Source: Emydura subglobosa (lineage: Eukaryota > Chordata > Testudines > Chelidae). From it: 64,000 nucleotides of DNA. The stretch covers positions 56,291,889 through 56,355,888 of the forward strand of contig ML679966.1 of assembly GCA_007922225.1 (NCBI GenBank). The letters run 5' to 3'. Position numbers and translations under genes: made by a program. The notes below the pieces were generated by a model that was given only the letters and a program-made list of their open reading frames with translations, made no database searches and had not been told where the DNA came from. Shown in pieces: positions 45,345 to 57,060 of the stretch; the stretch's first letter is position 1, and every line of letters begins with the position of its first letter.

Positions 45345-46285
45345 ATTGTAATGTATACAAATGATTCAATTCGAGGCAAAATAATGCAACCTCTAATACT
45401 GGATCCATTCAATTAAAAATTAAAGTATAGGAATATAATGAATACCATTCAACATGATTTTATGGAAAATCGGTTTTGTTAAACAAACCCAACTTCAGTT
45501 CTAGATAAGATTATAAATTTGGTTAATAAATGGAATACTTGGGTAAATTTAATATGTTTTGACTCTTCTAAGGCATGTGACTTACTATCACTCTGATTAA
45601 AATTAACACCTATGCAATATCAATGAAGTGCATGTTAATTGGATTAAAAACTGGCTAACTGACATCTCAAAAAGTAGTTGTCAATGGAGAATCATCATCA
45701 GATTGGTGTGTTTCTAGTAGGGTTCATCAAGCATCTGGAAGTCAAGATGATACTGGAATACTGTGTACAGTACAGATTTCAACATTTTAAAAGGATGTTG
45801 AAAACGTTGGAGAGGGTGCAGAAAAGAGCCACAAATCAATTCCTTCCACTTGGTCAGAATCCAGTCTAAAATGGTCTGAGGGCTGGAGAAAATGTCTTCC
45901 AGGGAGAGGCTTATATACCTCAATATGTTTTGATTATCAAAAAGTTTGGAGAAAATACTAAAAGGCTATTTAATCTGTTTTAGAAAGACATAACAAGAGA
46001 CAATGTCTGGAAGCTGAGGCTAGACAATTTCAAACTGGAAACGAGGCACAAGTTTTTAACTGTAGGGCCGATGAACCACTGGAACAAATTACTAAGGGAA
46101 GAGGTGGATTCTCTATCTCTTGATGCCTTCATATTAAGATTGGATGCCTTTCTGGAAGATATGTTTTCATGAAAAAGAAGCGATTGGGCTCAATACAGGT
46201 TAACTGGATGAAATTTAATAGCTTGTGATGTACAGGAAGTCTGATCTAATGATCCATTTTGGCTTTAAAATCTACTAGTCTAAGA
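45345..46285 (+). mobile_element. CR1 LINE with RT remnant and templated insert
   Basis: Plus strand. 'INLVNKWNTWVNLICFDSSK' then 'ACDLLSL' stands for the RT motif A region (DFxKAFDxVPH), followed by 'INCMLIGLKTG'-type and 'VNGESSSD'-type segments of the CR1 palm. Near 45725 it jumps to the C-terminus ('ILEYCVQYRFQHFKRMLKTL', 'ERVQKRAT'), so the YADD region is deleted. A 36-bp foreign piece sits at 45834-45869. The 3' part contains 'ggaagctgaggctagacaat' and ends with 'ggctttaaaatctactagtc' at about 46285, the usual CR1 tail. Confidence 0.85.
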
Positions 46286-49200
46286 TTTTCAGCTGAGTAA
46301 ATCTTAGCATAGTTCCTACTGGTTTTGACAGCTGAAGTCTTCCTTTGTTTAGCTCATCTAGTAGACCTACTGCATGTAGATGATGGATTGGTTTGAGTCT
46401 CAGTTGTGTGGGTAAATATGTGGCATAGACAAGCAGATAGCCATTGGCTCTACCAATTGGCTTCAAATTCTCCAATGTGTATCTGGACCTAAGAATTATT
46501 TCTCCCATATCATTTATCATCCCATTTCACGAGTGACAGCTCTCTTGCATATGGAATATTTATTTCTGTATTTGAACATTTGTGTGAGCAACTACCTTTC
46601 TCAATCTACTCTAAAACCAAGGCTCACACGCTGTGCAGAGTTTAATATTCTCTCCAGACCCCTGCCTCATTGCCCTTCCCCCAGTTTGGTATTTACAGAT
46701 AAACTCTCTGCAGAGTTGGCTGCTTCCTTCCTCAGAAGTGGTAAACCATCACCCTAAGTTCTTTCTCTGAAGACCTTCACTCCCACCTCTTTATGTTTGG
46801 GAGGGGCTAATGAACCATCTGCCTCAGTGGGTCAGCAGAAACTACTTAACTCTTTCTAAGCAGGACCAACACCTGTGGATAGTGACATTTTAAGGCAAAC
46901 CTTGCCAGCCCATTATAGTTTGCAATACTAATTTTTATACCTAGACTCTCAGAAGATTGAGAGATCCCTTAATCTTGGAATGTGAAAATGGTCTAAAAAT
47001 AAAGATATAACTGGTGAAATGTAGAATAGAAAAGTCCTTTCAAGTCTGGGCTAACATTGCTAGCTCCTTTCATGGAAAAAACAGTTTCAGAACAGGATAA
47101 ATAATAAAACTGTATGAAATTCAAGACAATCTCCAAGGGAATCCTGGTGTTTTTAAAATTATGCTTTACGTGTACTTGAGAACCACAAAAATGAACAATA
47201 ATCTGGAAAGAAACAGTCAATGTTGCAATTTCCTTGTCATTATTAGTTTCCCTTCCCAGCTCTCATGAGCATGTAGGACATTAATATTGTCTCTTGGAGA
47301 AGACAAAGTCATTTGTATACCTTTTATGCTGATCCCATTTGAAATAGTCTTTGTATGTACTTACTTGATAATGGTGTTTTAAGGCATACTTAATTAATGT
47401 TCACAAAGCACAAGGAGAAGCTGCGATGAAAGGAGCTATGTAAGTGCAACAAATTATTATTTTATTTCCTGAGAGACGTAAATAAACTAGGTCAATGGTG
47501 AAGAAATAAGAATAACAAGCAAAGCTGTAAACTTGCTTTGAGCAGAGGTAATCAATCATCTACATGCAGTGCACTGAATAAGAGCCCAGGCTTGCTTGAT
47601 ACTCAGCATATTCTGAAAGGAGAGATGAGAGCTGTAATTTTATTAAAAACCAACAATTTATCCAAATCTCAACCTTGCAGATCAGGTAACAGTGTTATTG
47701 GTACAGAAATCTGGGGCATAATTTTTAATTATCTTACAGCTCCCCATCCAATCAATGAAAAACAAAACAAAGCATATAGGGAACTGAAAATAAATGCTTT
47801 CATTCTGAGTCATATTTTTACAGTTCCAACCAGGTCACAAAAGGAATGTTGCTGATGGGTCATTTTAAAAGTCACCAGTCAAGGACTTCAAGGCAGAGAG
47901 AGGTAGATAGTCAGAGCATGTTATGTCATATGATATTACTGGACGTTCGAAGAAGCATTTTTAAAAAAACCAAAACAAAGTATGTATTAGCATATGCCCT
48001 ATGGTAGTTTCACTGAAATTTTCTGAAGTGTACTACCACAAAATGTCTTGACTGTATCTCAAAAGAGCTAGTATATAGCTCTGTCACAAGTTCAAACTTA
48101 CTTCTTTAAGAGACAAACTTCCTAATAACCAGTACAGTTCCACAATAGCAATAGCCTGAAAAAGCTAATATAAGGGATGACACAGAACAGAGTTGCTGGC
48201 TTTCACAGGAGGGTATGTATGCCTGTAATATATTATTAGATGTGATCAAATATAGTAATAACAGATCAGAATTGGTATTATGCTAGACTTGAGTGATTTC
48301 TAACAAATGATTCTAGATAGCATTGTCAAAAAGAAATTAGTATATAGAATCCTAAAAAAGTATAAAGAGATCTGACCTCATCCATCAATTCCAGCCAGAA
48401 CAAGACCACAAAGCTGATTTTATTCTTATAAACACAAAAGGGAGCTCAGCTACATGCTAATAAAATATTCATGCTGTTCTCTAAAATGTATACCACAATT
48501 TGAAAGGATTTTTAGCAGCAGAGGAAACTATGACATAGCATTCACAGAGTCTGACATGCGGGTATATCCAGGCAAAGGGAAAAAGCTGTCTTTCATTAAT
48601 ATTATTGATTTGCAACTGTATCCTCTAAATTCTGTTGTTACCTCTTGAGTGTCATAATGATTAGCAGTCAAATTGTCTCAAATTATACATTTACTGTTTT
48701 CAGTTTCTAGCTTATAGTGGTTCACCTTATCTAAACATGCAAAATATCTGTGCTAAGATAGTTATTTATACTCCTTGTCATTATAGTCAATGACAATAGA
48801 AATGTAGGACCTAGTTTATAATAAGGATATGTCATAATAGTGCTAGTAAAAGATACCTCTTCACATCTAGGCTGTAGATAAATGCAAGGCTTATGCTACT
48901 ATTAACATTTATTAAGGTTAATTTTTTATTAACATTGCAGTGAGGCTGCTAATGATGTCGAATTGAAAGTGAGCACAAGGGAAAAGGTATTAGATGCAAG
49001 TGGGCTAATGCTTGGAGCTTGTTGTGTATTGCCTGCATTTATTTAATTCATTTTTAGTGTTAGGGAGTAATTCCTCAAAAATTAAATTAGCTTTAATTCC
49101 AAATTTATCTCAGGGAGGGATCTTGTTTCTTTATACAATAATATGTTCTAGATCAGGACAGACCACAAAAGCTAAATACTTCTCTTTTCCTTTAGTTCTA

Positions 49201-50397
49201 ATTCTACTCTGGCCTCTTCTATATTCACAATTGCACCAGTTTAATTTTGTTGGTTAACAAACTGATTTAGTTAAGTGGGTGTAGAACTTTGTATGATTAC
49301 TCTTAATTTGATTTTAAACCTGGTGTATATTAATTTCACTTGACAAGAAATCAAGTTAGGTTGCACAGATAGAAGGCAGGTTTAACTCAAATTAAAAGTA
49401 TCCATCCATGCACTAGTTTTAACTAAATCATTTTAATATAAAATCTTTAGTTAAACCAATGCCATTTTGAATATATATAAGGCATCAGGCTCATTAAAGA
49501 GTTTTGTCTAATTCTAAATCTAAATCTAATCTTCCTTTTCCTAAATACAATTATTTAGTAACATTTATACTAAACGTTAATTTCATTTTCTAAAACATAA
49601 TGCCTTTTAACAGTCTTTGTATATTTATAATATACATGACATGTCATAGAGAGTCAGTTACTAGAATTCTGAGTTGACCTACATATTTTGGGATACGTAG
49701 ATCACAATAAAAACTTTCATCTTTCCCCTTTCAAAAATTCAATTTCCTATTGTACAGAAATTGTGCATAATTGAATTATACCTGAATTTGGTTTTAACAT
49801 AACCTTTTTTCCTTCACAATTAGTAAAAAAACCAAAACTATTTCTTCAGCCATACGACATTGGTTTCTAAGACTTTTGATTTATTGTTAACATATATACT
49901 TTCCACTAATATGGGATCTGTTCCACATGGGAGAATAACTGATGGAGAGTAAGATCAATATACAGCAAATAGATTCCCAAACATGTTTTTAAAAACCTCA
50001 ACAACTTTAAGATCAATGCAAGATTACAGAATTAATGCAGTTTTACAGTCTAAACCATGGTAATGGAACTTTCTACCATAAGGGTAAAAGAGACAGAGCT
50101 TTCTCAGAGCCAATTTGAGACCATGGAACAAATTCCCACAAGAACTAAGGACCATAACAAACCTCACTATTTTCTGCTACAAGTAGGAGGTGCTTTTCTT
50201 CAACCTTGCCTTCTCTAATATAAATACATAGTGGCATGTACCTTAAAAAAACCCCAACACTCCGCTGCCCACACCACTGCAGAAGATGAGAGAAAGAATG
50301 AACTACACAAGACAGATGTTAGTCATGTCACTTAATGCATTACTGGAAGGTGCTCACATGCTATTTGTTGATGGGGGTGGAATGAGATCCTATATAG
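46286..50397. other. Intergenic DNA, no gene recognised
   Basis: 4.1 kb of AT-rich sequence that looks largely unique. Frames up to 105 codons (47538-47855) have no recognisable domain. I see no clear transposon ends in it. Confidence 0.5.
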
Positions 50398-50963
50398 ACT
50401 TTTAGACTTTAAGGTCAGAAGAGACCATCTTGATCATCTAGTCTGTTCTCCTGCACATTGCAGGCCACAGAACCTCACCCACCCTCTCCTGTAAAAGACC
50501 CCTGCCCTCTGGCTGAGTTACTGAAGTCCTCAAATCATGATTTAAAGATTTCATGTTACAGAGAATCCCCCATTTACACTAATTTAAACCTGCAAGTGAC
50601 CCTGCCCCATGTTGCAGAGGAAGGCAAAAACCTTCCAGGGTCTTTGCCAATCTGACCTACAGCAAAATTCCTTCCCGACGCCAAATATGGTGATCTGTTA
50701 GACAATGAACATGTGGGAAAGCTCCACCAGCCAGACACCTGGGAAAGAATTTTCTGTAGTAACTCAGAGCTGTCCCCATCTAGTTAGTGTCTGATCACCA
50801 GCTATTGGAGATATTTGCTGCTAGCAGTCACAGATCAGCTACCTGCCATTATTGGCAGTCTTATCATACCATCCCCTCCATAAATTTATCAAGCTCAATC
50901 TTGAAGCCAGTTAGGCTTTTTGCCCCCACTGCTCCCCTTGGAAGGTTGTTCCAGAACTTTGAA
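50398..50963 (-). mobile_element. CR1 LINE 3' end, minus strand
   Basis: 'actttaaggtcagaagagac', 'catcttgatcatctagtctg' and 'ttctcctgcacattgcaggc' are the antisense CR1 3' UTR. Downstream are the segments 'ccttcccgacgccaaatatg' and 'cttggaaggttgttccagaa' of a longer 3' UTR type than at 25527. 5'-truncated. Confidence 0.85.
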
Positions 50964-51001
50964 AATAGAATAGAATAGAATAGAATAGAATAGAATAGAA
51001 T
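50964..51001. repeat. (ATAGA)n pentanucleotide repeat
   Basis: About seven and a half ATAGA units directly after the truncated 5' end of the CR1 copy. A shorter (TTCTA)n run of the complementary type lies at about 55164-55182. Confidence 0.95.
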
Positions 51002-51740
51002 GACATGACACAGTGAGTTCAGTGGAGTGGCTCGGGGCACCTAATTTTCCAAGATTCCAAATGCCCCCACAAAGAGGATCAATGTGAATCTAAGCACCTA
51101 CTCACACAGGTGGACATACAAAGTTTTAATCATGCTGCTAGAATTAGGAGACAGAAGGTGATGGAGCTAACTGAACATTCTCCTTATTTGCTGCCTCCTC
51201 CCAAACCTAAACTGTTAGCTTTTTAATTTATTCCCAAATTTCTCTGTCACCTATCGTGCTATATATTTAACTGCAGCAGTTACCTCCCAGAGAGAGCAAA
51301 GCTGCTGTATACATCTGAGTTCAATGAGGAAGTCAGGCACTCCAGGGTTATTATCCCATAATTCAGAAGCAGTCCTATGAGTCCAATATGGAATGACTTT
51401 AGTCCTATAAACCTATTTTACAACTCACTGGGGGTTCCTGGGAAAGACTTGATGTTCAGCTCTAACTCCCACATTGTTAGTTTGACAACCTATGGCTATT
51501 ACTCTCTCTCTCTTCCCTTCTCTTGTAGTCATTTTCAAAGGCCACTTATCTTCCCTGTTTCTGACACAAAAGGGAGTTAGCAGACTTAAAAAATTACCTG
51601 TTGGGGAGGAGAAGGAGTGATATGAAAGCTCCTCAGTGACTTTCAGTTCTCTTTTCTTAGGGGAAAAATCTCTGATTGATGAGATCTCTCCAGAAGGTTT
51701 CTCAGAAAAGTGACAAGATGGTTTACCGTGCTACTAGTGA
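51002..51740. other. Intergenic DNA, no gene recognised
   Basis: No repeat or coding signature recognised. Confidence 0.5.
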
Positions 51741-52980
51741 CTAAGACTGGGATACACAAAAGAAGTTAGGCACCTAAATTCCTGTTTTAGTCCCAATGTG
51801 CAAAACTCCTACTGAACCCTCTGCGCACCTAACTCACTTGGTACCTAAGGTTTTGCAGTAAAAGATCCCTAGGGACTATGTTTCTGCCTCTTGGCACATG
51901 CACTGCTGCCACATTCTAGGACTCCAGACACCTATCTCCTGCCTAAGCCCCTGAGTGATTCAGAAACCTGAGGAAAATAGGTGTTTCTGTCGCCTGCAGG
52001 ACCCGATCCTGTTGATGTCCTCTGAGCATGACTACTGGATTGGGCCCCTCAGGAGAGTTCGTACAAAACATGGGAGGTGGGGGAGAACTTTTAGCCCCGT
52101 GGTTAGAGTACTCACTTGGGATGTGGGAGACACCCCAGTTCAAGTCCCCCATCCACTTGAGAGGTCAAAAGGATTAGAAGAAGGAGGATTTGCTACCTGT
52201 CAGATGAGTGCTCTAACCACTGAGCAATGGGATATTCTGGGGCTCCCTCAGTCTTTCCTGTTGAAGCTGTTCCACCATGGATACATAATGAAAGAGTGAT
52301 TGGAGCAGGGGGACTGGATCCTGGGTTTGCAACATCCTGGGTGAGTACCCTAATCACCAGGCAATAGAGTCATTCTCATGCTTGTGCTCTTGCCTAAATG
52401 ACTCTTCAAGTATTTTTCCAGTGTACAATAGCATCAACAGCAGAGACTGAAAGAGCCTATATCAGAATATCCCATAGAGGGGTTAGGGCCCTCACCTGAG
52501 AATTGACAGAGCCCTGTTCAAAGTCCATTTTCTCCTCAAGCAGAGGGAGGACTTGGACTGGGTGTCTCTTGCATCCAAGGTGAGTACTCTAACCACTGGG
52601 TTGAGAGTTATGAGCTCCAGCTTCTCACCCCCACCTCAGCTTCTTGTTAAAACTGCATGGGGGCCCAACTACAGGAGCAGGTGAGAATTACTACCAGAGA
52701 TAGGCACCTCCCTGCAGCCTGAACTTACAGATCTATCTCTGTGAGAGGGGTGACCTTTACCAAGTGCCTCTCTGGTCAGCATCTTCCTCTGGCTAATTTA
52801 GACAGCTCCCTGCCTCGCATACGGCTTTTGAGAATTGCTGTCTATGGCACCTATCTCTCGCTGTTCATTGTGCAGGAGCCTAGACACCTAACTCAGGCTT
52901 TGTGAATCACTGTGATTTTTCTAGGTGCTGTGAACCCGAGTGTTACAAAGCCTAACTCCTTTTGTGCATCCAGGCCTAAG
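51741..52980. mobile_element. TIR-bounded element with tRNA-like modules
   Basis: The left end 'ctaagactgggatacacaaa' plus 'agaagttagg' matches the reverse complement of the right end, 'cttaggcctggatgcacaaa' plus 'aggagttagg', at about 24 of 30 positions. Between the ends are several copies of a tRNA-like 'gtggttagagtactcac' module in alternating orientation (about 52098 plus, 52205 minus, 52337 minus, 52478 plus, 52580 minus). No transposase frame is present. Non-autonomous DNA transposon carrying SINE-like material is my best reading. The superfamily is undetermined because no target duplication is clear. Confidence 0.6.
52091..52152 (+). repeat. tRNA-like module (not a functional tRNA)
   Basis: An A-box-like 'gtggttagagtactc' (52098-52112) and a B-box-like 'gttcaagtccc' (52137-52147) have tRNA-like spacing. 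The stretch lacks a complete acceptor stem and is embedded in the TIR element, so it is a tRNA-derived repeat, not a gene. Confidence 0.55.
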
Positions 52981-55879
52981 CTTTTTATGAAGTTTGCAAT
53001 TTGGCATTGACTTTATTTTAATAAAATCATTTGCAGTGCATTCCTTTTAATGGTCCAATGATTATGCTACATTACAGTTGAAATGCAGACCTTAAGTGAT
53101 GTAGTCGTTCTTGGCAGAACAGTATTGGCAGTATGTTTGACAATAGAACCATCCTGCTGGTGCAGGGAAGCACAGCTCAAAGTGAGTTGGAGGGTGGGGC
53201 AAAAAGCACTGACGAGTGCTGTTTCGTACTGTGCCAGAGTGAAAGAGCATGCTGGCTGGATTCCACATGGCCTTCCAGATGTGTGCAAGCCAGTCTGAGC
53301 CTTAGCCACATCTCCAGCAATGACCTATTAAAGCCAAGGGGTGCAATAGCCAGGCCTCCATCCTGGTGCTCTGGAGTGCTATTTTAGGAATCCTGTCTTG
53401 ATACTTCATTAATGCATCAGGGTGTGGGTGGGTGTGTCTCTGTCCCTACCATCCCACCCCAAAGACCTCAAGAACTTCTGTGTAACAGAGGGCAGAATTT
53501 GGCTCTATGTAAATAGATTACGTTATATCCAATCCGTATTTCTTCCTAGATAAACCAAATCTAGATGCTAATTTTGGCAAGTAATAACAGGCAAATATGA
53601 AGATTCAAATGATTTATAACCTTCCTCCCTTATCCTCTGTCATCTTCTCTCTCTCTTTCTTGCTCTCTCTTACTGCTTCCTCCATTCCTTTCACTAATTT
53701 GGACAGCAGCAGTGTCAAAGTCTATAAAGTCAAGACTAAACTGCATATACATTAGAATCAAACAGTTGCATTATTGAAACTGTTTCAGGAAGAGTAAAGT
53801 GCCTTAGGTCATTTAATTGTTCAACCATTTCTTGCAACTACTGTGTGTATTTGTGTTTGTGTCACTGTTCCTGTTAGACAGTCTGATTTTTCAAGGATTT
53901 CTATTTCACCTGCAAAGTCCACTGCAAACGGTAATATCCCAAATAAACTAACCTGAAGGAGGAATTTCTTAAAAACAAATCTGAAAGGCCATTCTGTTTG
54001 GTCATTTATACAAGTGATACAAGTCCTCCCAAATTGGAGTGTTAGTCATGTACAATTATTAAAATGGTTCATTTTAAATATAAATGTAGGGAAGTGATTG
54101 GATTATAAAATGGACTAGTTCCTTTAGATACCTTAAAAATATAATTGCCTGAGATATTTACATTTTAACAGTGGGCACTGAAAATGTTGTAAATGGATTT
54201 TCAGTTTTACTATGTGTAGTATTAATCTTAAATATGTATTTGCCTGAGTACAATAACCTTTGGATTCAAAGTGGTCCTTTTAAACAAGTATCACACAACC
54301 TTTGATATTCTTACTAGAGTCAATGGAATTTTGGTGCTTCTATACAACGGTGAAGATTGCCATAGCTATGCTTAAAAATAAATATATTACATTTACTGTT
54401 GCCATTCTCTTTAATAGGGTCAGGGTTTAGTCCATAAGCAGAAAGAAAAAATCAATACATGATTCTGTGGAATACTGCAGTCAGAAACTGAGACTTATGC
54501 CCCCTCAAAAGACAAAAGGTAATATTTTAACCAGAATAGTCAAAATAGTAGTGCTGCTTTAAAATTTGAAATGCAGTTGTTTTCTAAACTCATATAGAAC
54601 ATTGCATTATTCATAGAAATTCTGATATTTTCCCTCCTGCGGGAGACAGAGAGATATTAAACTTTCAGATGAAACTAGGTCACTCTAAATGTTATTACAA
54701 AGTCAGTGAAAGGGAATCTCTTGTGAGTTAAGGAAGGTTAAGCATTCATTCCCTAGGGTTTCCTTTTGCAGATCTATCTTAGCTATATGCTTTGATTTTC
54801 TGCACTAAGTGTATGGCCAAGACATACTGAGGCATACTGTAGGTTGTTGAAAACATACTGAGGTTGTTTGTAGGTAACACAGGATTTAGCATAATATAGT
54901 GTGGCTGGAGGTATGTATTCAGCCGGAAGGCTCATATTACCATAATTAACTCTTTCTTTCTTTTTCCTCAGTGTGAATGGATTTAATCAGTGGTGGAAAA
55001 CAGATTAAATCTCTCCAAATGCTGTTTCATTTTTCTTTCAAGCTAGGTTCAGGACCTTGTCCTTATCACATTCACCCTATAAAGTAGTAATTGCTATGCT
55101 ACCTTTCTTGTTCTTTGGGATGCATTTTGGAGGAGTTGTTTTACACTACTATTCTAGATATAGTTCTATTCTATTCTATTCTAGATGCTCTGTAAGTCTA
55201 TGGCCATTTAACTAGCATCAGCATTTTCTTATGATAAAGATAAATTGGTAAGGGACTTGCCTGCCTGCTAAAATACCTAGTATTCAGACATTCTGTTACC
55301 TCACAAGGTTTTACAGAAGCTCTAATCAATTTGTATGACCCTAACAATAATTTTACAACTCTCAGACACTGTGTTAGCTTTCAAATGTTGCATGTTGGGT
55401 TCATTTAATTTCACGATTCCCAGCTTTGTGCATCCCTTTCATCAAGGTTAAACAACATCTATAGTTTCCAGTTTGCCCTCTGCAACAAACCCTGCTGCCA
55501 ACATGTCTTTTTTTTTATTGTGTAGGGATTTTGGGACTGATTTATCACTGCATTATTCTAGCTGTATTCCAGTGTAACTCCATTGATTTCATGCAGCTAC
55601 AGATCATTGATCAGAGCATCTACAAAACCTTGTAAGGTCACAGAATATTTGAATATTGGGCCTCCCAAAGGGTAGATGAGACTCTGATCCATTTCTCCTT
55701 AGTGTTTAAAATGCTTACTCTGACACTTATTCTGTGGTTAAAAATGGGGATCCCAGGGCTGTCCATTTAGCACCTTTAGGGCCTGATTTTCCACAGTGTT
55801 ACTTCAGGGATTTTTCTGGTGTCACATTTACACAGAAGCCTATTGGTATTTCACTACTCTGTGTCAGCAACTCTTGTCA
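52981..55879. other. Intergenic DNA, no gene recognised
   Basis: 53636-53700 is pyrimidine-rich. 54825-54880 has a short local duplication ('catactgaggcatactg' and 'catactgaggttgttt'). 55560-55640 and 55770-55850 look like pieces of the 'gggcctgattttccac' MITE group. No gene supported. Confidence 0.5.
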
Positions 55880-57060
55880 GGCTTGACTTACTCGCTATAC
55901 CTAACACACTGTCGCCATGCTATATACCAAAAGGGTGGCATGTAATATATCATTGGAAAGCTAATAACTTACTGATTGTTACTATTCTACCATATGGATG
56001 GGGTGTGCACAAAGAGTTACAAATATGTGCTAGAATCAGTGCTTAATTTGTAGTGAAAGAGGTGCCAGGGCTCAAGCAATTAGGTCCTGGGGCTCAAGCA
56101 TTTTTTTACTTTCATAACTGATGCAGCAAGCCTAGAGGTTAAGCCCTGGCACAAATTAAGTACTGGCTAGAATTCTAAAATGTGTTTGGCAACCAATGCA
56201 TAAGCACATTCTGCTTCAGACAAAGGAATGTGTATTTGTTTGTCTGACCAGTTATCAGGCGGAGACAATGAAGGTGCATTTACATATAAAGTAAACAAAG
56301 CAATCAAGCTAACAAACAGTAGAGAAGACAGCATAGTGTCTACACCCCAGCAGGAGAGAGAAACGTTATTTGGCGATCCACTTTTAAGAGAACACATTTC
56401 AAAAGTTTACAAGGTTATAAAGACAGGGGGTCTGAGCCTCAAGCGATCAGCAATTGAATCAACTGATTATACACAAGTTGAGTAAGGTCTTTTATGAAAG
56501 CCTGTGATTCATTGTGAAATGTACGCCTTAACACTTTGAGGAATTATGGATAAATACTCTTGTTATGCTTTAAAGGCTGTGACCAGACACAGGAGTCACA
56601 GGTTTTCTCCCAGAGAAGAGGGAAAGAAAGCTATTTACCCATCTCCAATGTAAATTAAGCATTATGGAATAAAACAGTGGAAGTCAAATTTACATACAAA
56701 TCAGCAGGGGGACGGGAAGAACATCAGGAAGCCTTCCTGTGTCTTGTAACAGAATAAAAAAACTTTGGGAGATATAAGCAGAAACAGAAAGCCATTTTGG
56801 TGTCCATCACTTGCGGTATTTAAAAGGGCTAGAGCTCTTGAAATCACAGAACGTTGGATCCTTCAACAATGGGGCTTGAGGTCTCTGGGAACTGAATGCA
56901 AGTAAGAAACCTGCTTAGGCAAAGATTGTAACGTGCTGAAGTTTAAATTTTAATCCTTAGAAGAGTTTTTTTACTTTTGTTTGCTTATAATCCTTTCTAT
57001 CTTTATTTCTGAATGTAGGGTTTGCACAATGGCTTCCCGCTAGCCTGGAACCCCTTTGTT
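55880..57060 (+). repeat. Long interspersed repeat of unknown class
   Basis: Wording such as 'gaggaattatggataaatac', 'tttaaaggctgtgaccagac', 'tgtaaattaagcattatgga' and 'gcttaggcaaagattgtaac' resembles a long repeat I associate with turtle genomes. It has 'aataaaaaaactttggg' and a TATA-like 'tatttaaaagggc' about 60 bp further on. An LTR or other non-coding retroelement is possible. No termini or duplications were defined. A hAT MITE has inserted at 56037-56165. Confidence 0.35.
56037..56165. mobile_element. 129-bp hAT-type MITE, perfect 8-bp TSD
   Basis: Ends CAGTGCTTAATTTGT (left) and ACAAATTAAGTACTG (right) are inverted repeats. Flanks are identical octamers GCTAGAAT at 56029-56036 and 56166-56173. 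Inside, 'ggtgccagggctcaagca' is partly repeated as 'ggtcctggggctcaagca'. No coding capacity. Confidence 0.88.

Noticed and set aside
50964..51001. Short tandem units considered as a CRISPR-like or satellite array
   Set aside because: Five-base units without spacers: an ordinary microsatellite.
52091..52152. Possible tRNA gene
   Set aside because: Box-like motifs are present but there is no complete cloverleaf, and related modules repeat in both orientations inside a TIR element.
53630..53715. Lys/Glu-rich minus-strand frame considered as a later SMIM31 exon
   Set aside because: Phase fits but the acceptor is weak, the peptide is explained by a purine-rich tract, and a better acceptor exists at 62212.
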